Source of the DNA: Candidatus Woesearchaeota archaeon
Lineage (GTDB): Archaea; Nanobdellota; Nanobdellia; Woesearchaeales; 21-14-0-10-32-9
Assembly (NCBI GenBank): GCA_003560545.1
Contig: PWLK01000051.1
Coordinates: 1 to 15,722 of the forward strand
DNA length: 15,722 nt
Direction: 5' to 3'
In this document: positions 13,121 through 15,722 of the stretch, piece after piece
How the letters are laid out: the number at the start of each line of letters is the position of its first letter
Position numbering within the stretch: the stretch's first letter is position 1
Notes under the pieces: model-generated
What the model saw: only the letters and a program-made list of their open reading frames with translations
What the model was told of the DNA's origin: nothing
The model's database searches: none
Position numbers and translations under genes: made by a program

Positions 13121-13363
13121 ATGAACTTAACCCTCAGAAAAGTATTCCTGGAAACAGCCATATCCATAAGAGAGAAAAAGCCTGGCAAAGAAGAAAAGCT
13201 CCAGGCCGTACAAATAATACAAGGAGAGCTAAGAATAGCATCACAACTCCTTGAAAGCATTGCTGAACGACGCATAGCCCCCTCACACATACTTCTCAAA
13301 ACCCAGAAAAAAATAGAGGAACTAAAAGAAAAAGCTAATAAAATAAAAAAAAGATTAATCTAA
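13121..13363 (+). CDS. Small helical basic protein, 80 aa, coupled to the preceding gene
   Basis: Family not recognised. The sequence is almost entirely helical: an N-terminal helix (LRKVFLETAISIREKK), then two longer amphipathic helices (LQAVQIIQGELRIASQLLESIAE and LKTQKKIEELKEKANKIKKRLI), the last one very basic and coiled-coil-like. The ATG is only 2 nt downstream of the previous stop, and no Shine-Dalgarno site fits other than inside the upstream gene, so translational coupling is likely. The pairing suggests the two proteins act together; the N-terminal helices of the upstream protein are candidate partners. The gene converges with the histone-fold gene, with 4 nt between stop codons. 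Confidence 0.72.
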   Translation: MNLTLRKVFLETAISIREKKPGKEEKLQAVQIIQGELRIASQLLESIAERRIAPSHILLKTQKKIEELKEKANKIKKRLI

Positions 13364-13367
13364 CCAA

Positions 13368-13538
13368 TTAAAGGTCTTTAGCCATAACAGTCTTCCTGCC
13401 ATTGCCTTCTGCTCTCCTGACAGCATCCCTGACAAGGCCTTTTACCTTTTCGTCAAGAGCATCAGCCAAGTCACTACCAATATTGTAGCCAGGAGCAACC
13501 TCCTTGAGCTTAGACTTCACAATTATAGAATCGCTCAT
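13368..13538 (-). CDS. DUF1931-type histone-fold protein, 56 aa
   Basis: A very short archaeal histone-fold protein, probably DNA-binding. The N-terminus MSDSIIVKSKLKEV and the core SDLADALDEKVKGLVRDAVRRA (residues 22-43), then GNGRKTVMAKDL (45-56), follow the DUF1931 pattern: a short first helix, a long central helix, the loop with RKT, and the start of the last helix. Archaeal histones are usually about 65-70 aa, so this one ends early in the third helix. The ATG follows GGAGGTG (13550-13544, minus) by 5 nt, a near-perfect Shine-Dalgarno site. GTTTAAAAAAA (13590-13581, minus) is the likely TATA box. It lies 64 nt downstream of gltX on the same strand but seems to have its own promoter. Confidence 0.82.
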   Translation of the reverse strand: MSDSIIVKSKLKEVAPGYNIGSDLADALDEKVKGLVRDAVRRAEGNGRKTVMAKDL

Positions 13539-13602
13539 ATCAACACCTCCAATGTTGTTTTAAAAGAAAAAGAGGCTTCTTTTTTTAAACATTTTGGTTA
13601 TT

Positions 13603-15282
13603 TTAATGGGTAAACCAAAAAGAAAGCGATTCCTTATCATCTAAACGGGCAAAACCGAAACGCTCAAACTGGACGACAGAACCTTCTTCGAGCTGCGTGA
13701 CCAGTGGCTCCGCAAAGCCCTTAACAACTGACTTATCAGGCATCATAACACTTATCTCACCCAAATCCATACCTGCAGGCAAGTAATGCAACATTCCTTT
13801 CCCTGACTTCTTATACGTGTCAAGAGAATCATCAACGTAAGAGAAATCTTTGCCGTCAAACTCAACGTTAAAACATTCCATGAAACGATAAACCCCTTTT
13901 TCTAAAGAAGCAAAGTCTTTCCTTGAAATAAAGAATTCTTGTTTTGAAAAAAACTTTCGACCGCCCTTTCTGTGCTCAGGGTGAAGGTTTAACTCGAAAC
14001 TCTTCTCAGGAGCGCCCTTTACAACAACCTTCACAGGGTCAGCGACAAAGAAATAACGATTGGCGTTTTCATCAAGGAACCTTTTGTTATGAACAATTAA
14101 ATCATCCCATGTAAGCGTAGATTCTGACTTAGTAATGCCTGTCTTTACAACGAATTCCTTTATTGCTTCAGGCTGGAAACCCCTTCTTCTAAGAGCAGCA
14201 ATAGTTGCAAGAGAAGGATCATCCCACCCAACAAGTTCACCTTTTCTTATCTTTTCACGTATCGTTCTCCCAGAACTTTCAACTCCTGAAAGGTTGAATC
14301 TTGCAAACTCATAAATCTTTGTTTCAGCGTAGCCAAGTGCTTTCTGTATATATCTCTGGAGCTCGTTGCGCATCTCAAACTCCTTGCTGCGCAACCTATG
14401 CGTAACTCCTAGGAATCCGTCCATAACGCTGTTCTGCAAGTCATAAGTAGGCCAAACCTTGTACTTAGAGCCATGCCTTGCATGAGGCCGTTCTATAATC
14501 CTGAAAATAGTCGGATCCCGCATGGTGCTGTTCTTATGTTTCAAGTCGATTTTAAGGCGGATTATGGCTTCCCCTGGAGACATGGTTTTCATGTTATTCC
14601 AAAAATCCATGTTGGCCTTGCCTGTCTTAGACCTGCATTCACAAGGAATTCCCTTCTCACGGCTAAGCTTGATTTTTTCAGGGGGACAAACACACGCGTA
14701 AGCAAGGCCTTCAGTGAGCAAGCGCTCTGCTTTTTCGTAATACAAATCCATGTGATCAGAAGCATACACTGTTTCATCCCATTCGGCTCCGAGCCACTTG
14801 AAATCTTTTATCATAATACCATAGAATTCTTCTCTTACCAACTCAGGATTGGTGTCTTCAAAGCGCAACGAAAACTTTCCGTTATATTTCCTTGCAAGCT
14901 CATAATTCAAAAGCAATGCCTTAGCATGACCTATGTGAGGGTGCTTCTCAGGCCCAGGGGGGAAAGCAGTCTTAATACTTTCATCTTCTTTTATTCCGAG
15001 GAACCCGAACAAGTCAACTTTGTGCTCTTTCTTATCCAAAGCTGACGGGTCAATTTCAAGGAGCTCTTGTTTTTGTTCCTCTAAAGTTTTAGAGTTCACT
15101 TCTTTTATAGCTTCCTGGACTACACCCATAGTTTTTTTCATGTCTTTCTTAAGCTCAGGAAAATCTCCTAGGAGCCCGCCTACTACTGCTCCAGGCGTTG
15201 CTTTTCCGTTATGCTTAACAGCGTTCTGCAAAGACAGCTTTCTGATAAGAAGAATTGCATCACCATGTATGTCTTGGCTCAT
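13603..15282 (-). CDS. gltX: Glutamyl-tRNA synthetase, archaeal type
   Basis: A class I synthetase that charges tRNA-Glu and, in most archaea, also tRNA-Gln as the precursor for GatDE amidation. The N-terminal archaeal extension is IRKLSLQNAVKHNGKATPGAVVG. The HIGH motif is PHIGH (residues 115-119) in FPPGPEKHPHIGHAKAL, then RFEDTNPE (140-147). The family GWDDP motif and LRRRGFQPEAI follow the KMSKS region, which here reads LSGVESSGRTIREKI: the SKR lysine is replaced by Gly. The C-terminal part is the beta-barrel anticodon-binding domain of the archaeal/eukaryotic type. I choose the ATG at 15282 because TATAAATA (15310-15303, minus) is centred 24 nt upstream and the family N-terminus begins there. 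Earlier ATGs lie in the promoter. Length is 559 aa. Confidence 0.94.
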   Translation of the reverse strand: MSQDIHGDAILLIRKLSLQNAVKHNGKATPGAVVGGLLGDFPELKKDMKKTMGVVQEAIKEVNSKTLEEQKQELLEIDPSALDKKEHKVDLFGFLGIKEDESIKTAFPPGPEKHPHIGHAKALLLNYELARKYNGKFSLRFEDTNPELVREEFYGIMIKDFKWLGAEWDETVYASDHMDLYYEKAERLLTEGLAYACVCPPEKIKLSREKGIPCECRSKTGKANMDFWNNMKTMSPGEAIIRLKIDLKHKNSTMRDPTIFRIIERPHARHGSKYKVWPTYDLQNSVMDGFLGVTHRLRSKEFEMRNELQRYIQKALGYAETKIYEFARFNLSGVESSGRTIREKIRKGELVGWDDPSLATIAALRRRGFQPEAIKEFVVKTGITKSESTLTWDDLIVHNKRFLDENANRYFFVADPVKVVVKGAPEKSFELNLHPEHRKGGRKFFSKQEFFISRKDFASLEKGVYRFMECFNVEFDGKDFSYVDDSLDTYKKSGKGMLHYLPAGMDLGEISVMMPDKSVVKGFAEPLVTQLEEGSVVQFERFGFARLDDKESLSFWFTH

Positions 15283-15302
15283 AAGACTTGTTATACGAGC
15301 TT

Positions 15303-15310
15303 TATTTATA
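15303..15310 (-). promoter_or_regulatory. TATA box for gltX
   Basis: TATAAATA on the minus strand is centred about 24 nt before the ATG at 15282, so a leaderless message is expected and the in-frame ATGs at 15321 and 15348 lie upstream of it. Confidence 0.65.
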
Positions 15311-15325
15311 TTTGTTTTCATAAGC

Positions 15326-15337
15326 TTTATAAAAATA
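15326..15337 (+). promoter_or_regulatory. TATA box for tRNA-Ala
   Basis: TTTATAAAAATA is centred about 28 nt before the first base of tRNA-Ala, so the primary transcript should begin only a few bases ahead of the mature 5' end. Confidence 0.65.
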
Positions 15338-15358
15338 AAGCAAGTCACAAAGAGGCAT

Positions 15359-15430
15359 GGGCTCTTAGCTCAGTAGTAGAGCGCTACCTTGGCATGGTAG
15401 AGGCCGCGGGTGCGATTCCCGCAGAGTCCA
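15359..15430 (+). tRNA. tRNA-Ala (anticodon GGC)
   Basis: A 72-nt cloverleaf: acceptor GGGCTCT/AGAGTCC with the G3:U70 pair that marks tRNA-Ala for AlaRS, and discriminator A. The D-stem is GCTC/GAGC. The anticodon arm is CTACC-TTGGCAT-GGTAG, reading GCC codons. The T-stem is GCGGG/CCCGC. No intron and no encoded CCA. The T-loop reads TGCGATT, so position 55, almost always U (pseudouridine) in elongator tRNAs, is G here. It is divergent from gltX and has its own TATA box. Confidence 0.96.
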
Positions 15431-15450
15431 TTATATTTGTCATAGTAACA

Positions 15451-15459
15451 TTTATATAA
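15451..15459 (+). promoter_or_regulatory. TATA box for the HAD gene
   Basis: TTTATATAA is centred about 29 nt before the ATG at 15484, again the leaderless spacing. Confidence 0.6.
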
Positions 15460-15483
15460 TGATTATAATTGCTTTTTTATCAA

Positions 15484-15722
15484 ATGAAAGTTATCGTATT
15501 TGATATTTGGGGTACGCTTGTTGAGACAGGTATTGATAGGAGTCCTACAAAACAAATTAAGTACTTTTTAAGAGAAAAAAGTGATTTTTCTGAGTTTGTT
15601 TTGAAATTTCAAGATATTTTTATGACTAGAGAATACGATAGTTTAAGCATTGCTTTTGAAGAGGTTGTTAGAGAATTCGATTTAAACATTCCAGATTTTG
15701 GATATGATAAGATGATTGGTGC
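15484..15722 (+). CDS. HAD-superfamily hydrolase (3' end outside window)
   Basis: Only the first 79 codons are present. The N-terminus VIVFDIWGTLVETGI is HAD motif I. The nucleophilic Asp is residue 7, and the second motif position is Trp rather than the usual Asp (DxWGT instead of DxDGT), as in some HAD members. The following residues are helical (PTKQIKYFLRE, SIAFEEVVREF), which fits the cap domain of a haloacid-dehalogenase-like phosphatase. The substrate cannot be told. The gene starts 54 nt after tRNA-Ala with its own TATA box. Confidence 0.85.
   Translation, partial: MKVIVFDIWGTLVETGIDRSPTKQIKYFLREKSDFSEFVLKFQDIFMTREYDSLSIAFEEVVREFDLNIPDFGYDKMIG

Noticed and set aside
14473..15045. 190-aa plus-strand frame opposite gltX
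   Set aside because: It is antisense to the conserved catalytic core of GluRS, with no promoter or ribosome binding site.
1..15722. Insertion sequences, integrases, attachment sites or defence systems
   Set aside because: No transposase, integrase, nuclease-methylase, toxin-antitoxin or Cas protein is encoded, and no direct repeats flank either tRNA.

Overview
The window is a stretch of archaeal chromosome. The markers are a group II chaperonin (thermosome), ribosomal protein L10e, an archaeal-type glutamyl-tRNA synthetase, an archaeal Ogg2-type 8-oxoguanine glycosylase, a free-standing AlaX editing protein, a NOG1-type GTPase, a DUF1931 histone-fold protein, a tRNA with an intron at position 37/38, and TATA boxes 26-29 nt ahead of most start codons. 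The short genes, tight packing and several lineage-restricted hypothetical proteins suggest a DPANN-type archaeon (Woesearchaeota/Pacearchaeota-like). That placement is inference.

Layout. 1-940: 3' part of a DEAD-box RNA helicase with a basic RG-rich tail. 977-1729: membrane-anchored alpha/beta hydrolase. 1733-1877 (minus): tRNA-Gln(CUG) with a 72-nt intron. 1878-2080: no protein gene; a dense run of perfect inverted repeats that also carries pieces of the tRNA-Gln sequence. 2117-2482: small unknown protein. 2517-3768: two convergent base-excision-repair glycosylases (Ogg2 and an endonuclease III without the Fe-S cluster motif). 3848-4555: AlaX. 4639-5013: coiled-coil protein. 5062-5604: L10e. 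5660-6721: MscS channel. 6705-10540: five minus-strand genes: NOG1 GTPase, DHH phosphoesterase, ThiF-like E1, CMP kinase and an unknown protein. 10651-12282: thermosome, divergent from the previous block. 12336-13363: a two-gene unit of unknown function (Pro/Gln-rich linker protein plus a small helical protein). 13368-13538 (minus): a 56-aa histone-fold protein. 13603-15282 (minus): GluRS. 15359-15430: tRNA-Ala(GGC). 15484 to the end: N-terminus of a HAD hydrolase.

The shared theme is translation and its quality control. GluRS in archaea normally charges tRNA-Gln as well as tRNA-Glu, and AlaX proofreads tRNA-Ala with its G3:U70 pair; both tRNA types are present here. L10e, NOG1 and possibly the helicase belong to the large-subunit/RNA side, while the thermosome handles protein folding. 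Most monocistronic genes look leaderless, whereas operon-internal or divergent genes carry GGTG-type Shine-Dalgarno sites. This let me correct several starts.

The most unusual part is 1733-2080. An intron-containing tRNA-Gln has no TATA box of its own at the usual distance and sits downstream of a hairpin-saturated segment. That segment repeats the tRNA's acceptor/D-arm start and its 3' anticodon-stem/variable region. The best-placed TATA box would start a transcript at the hairpin segment, so the two may form one precursor. Its function is unknown.
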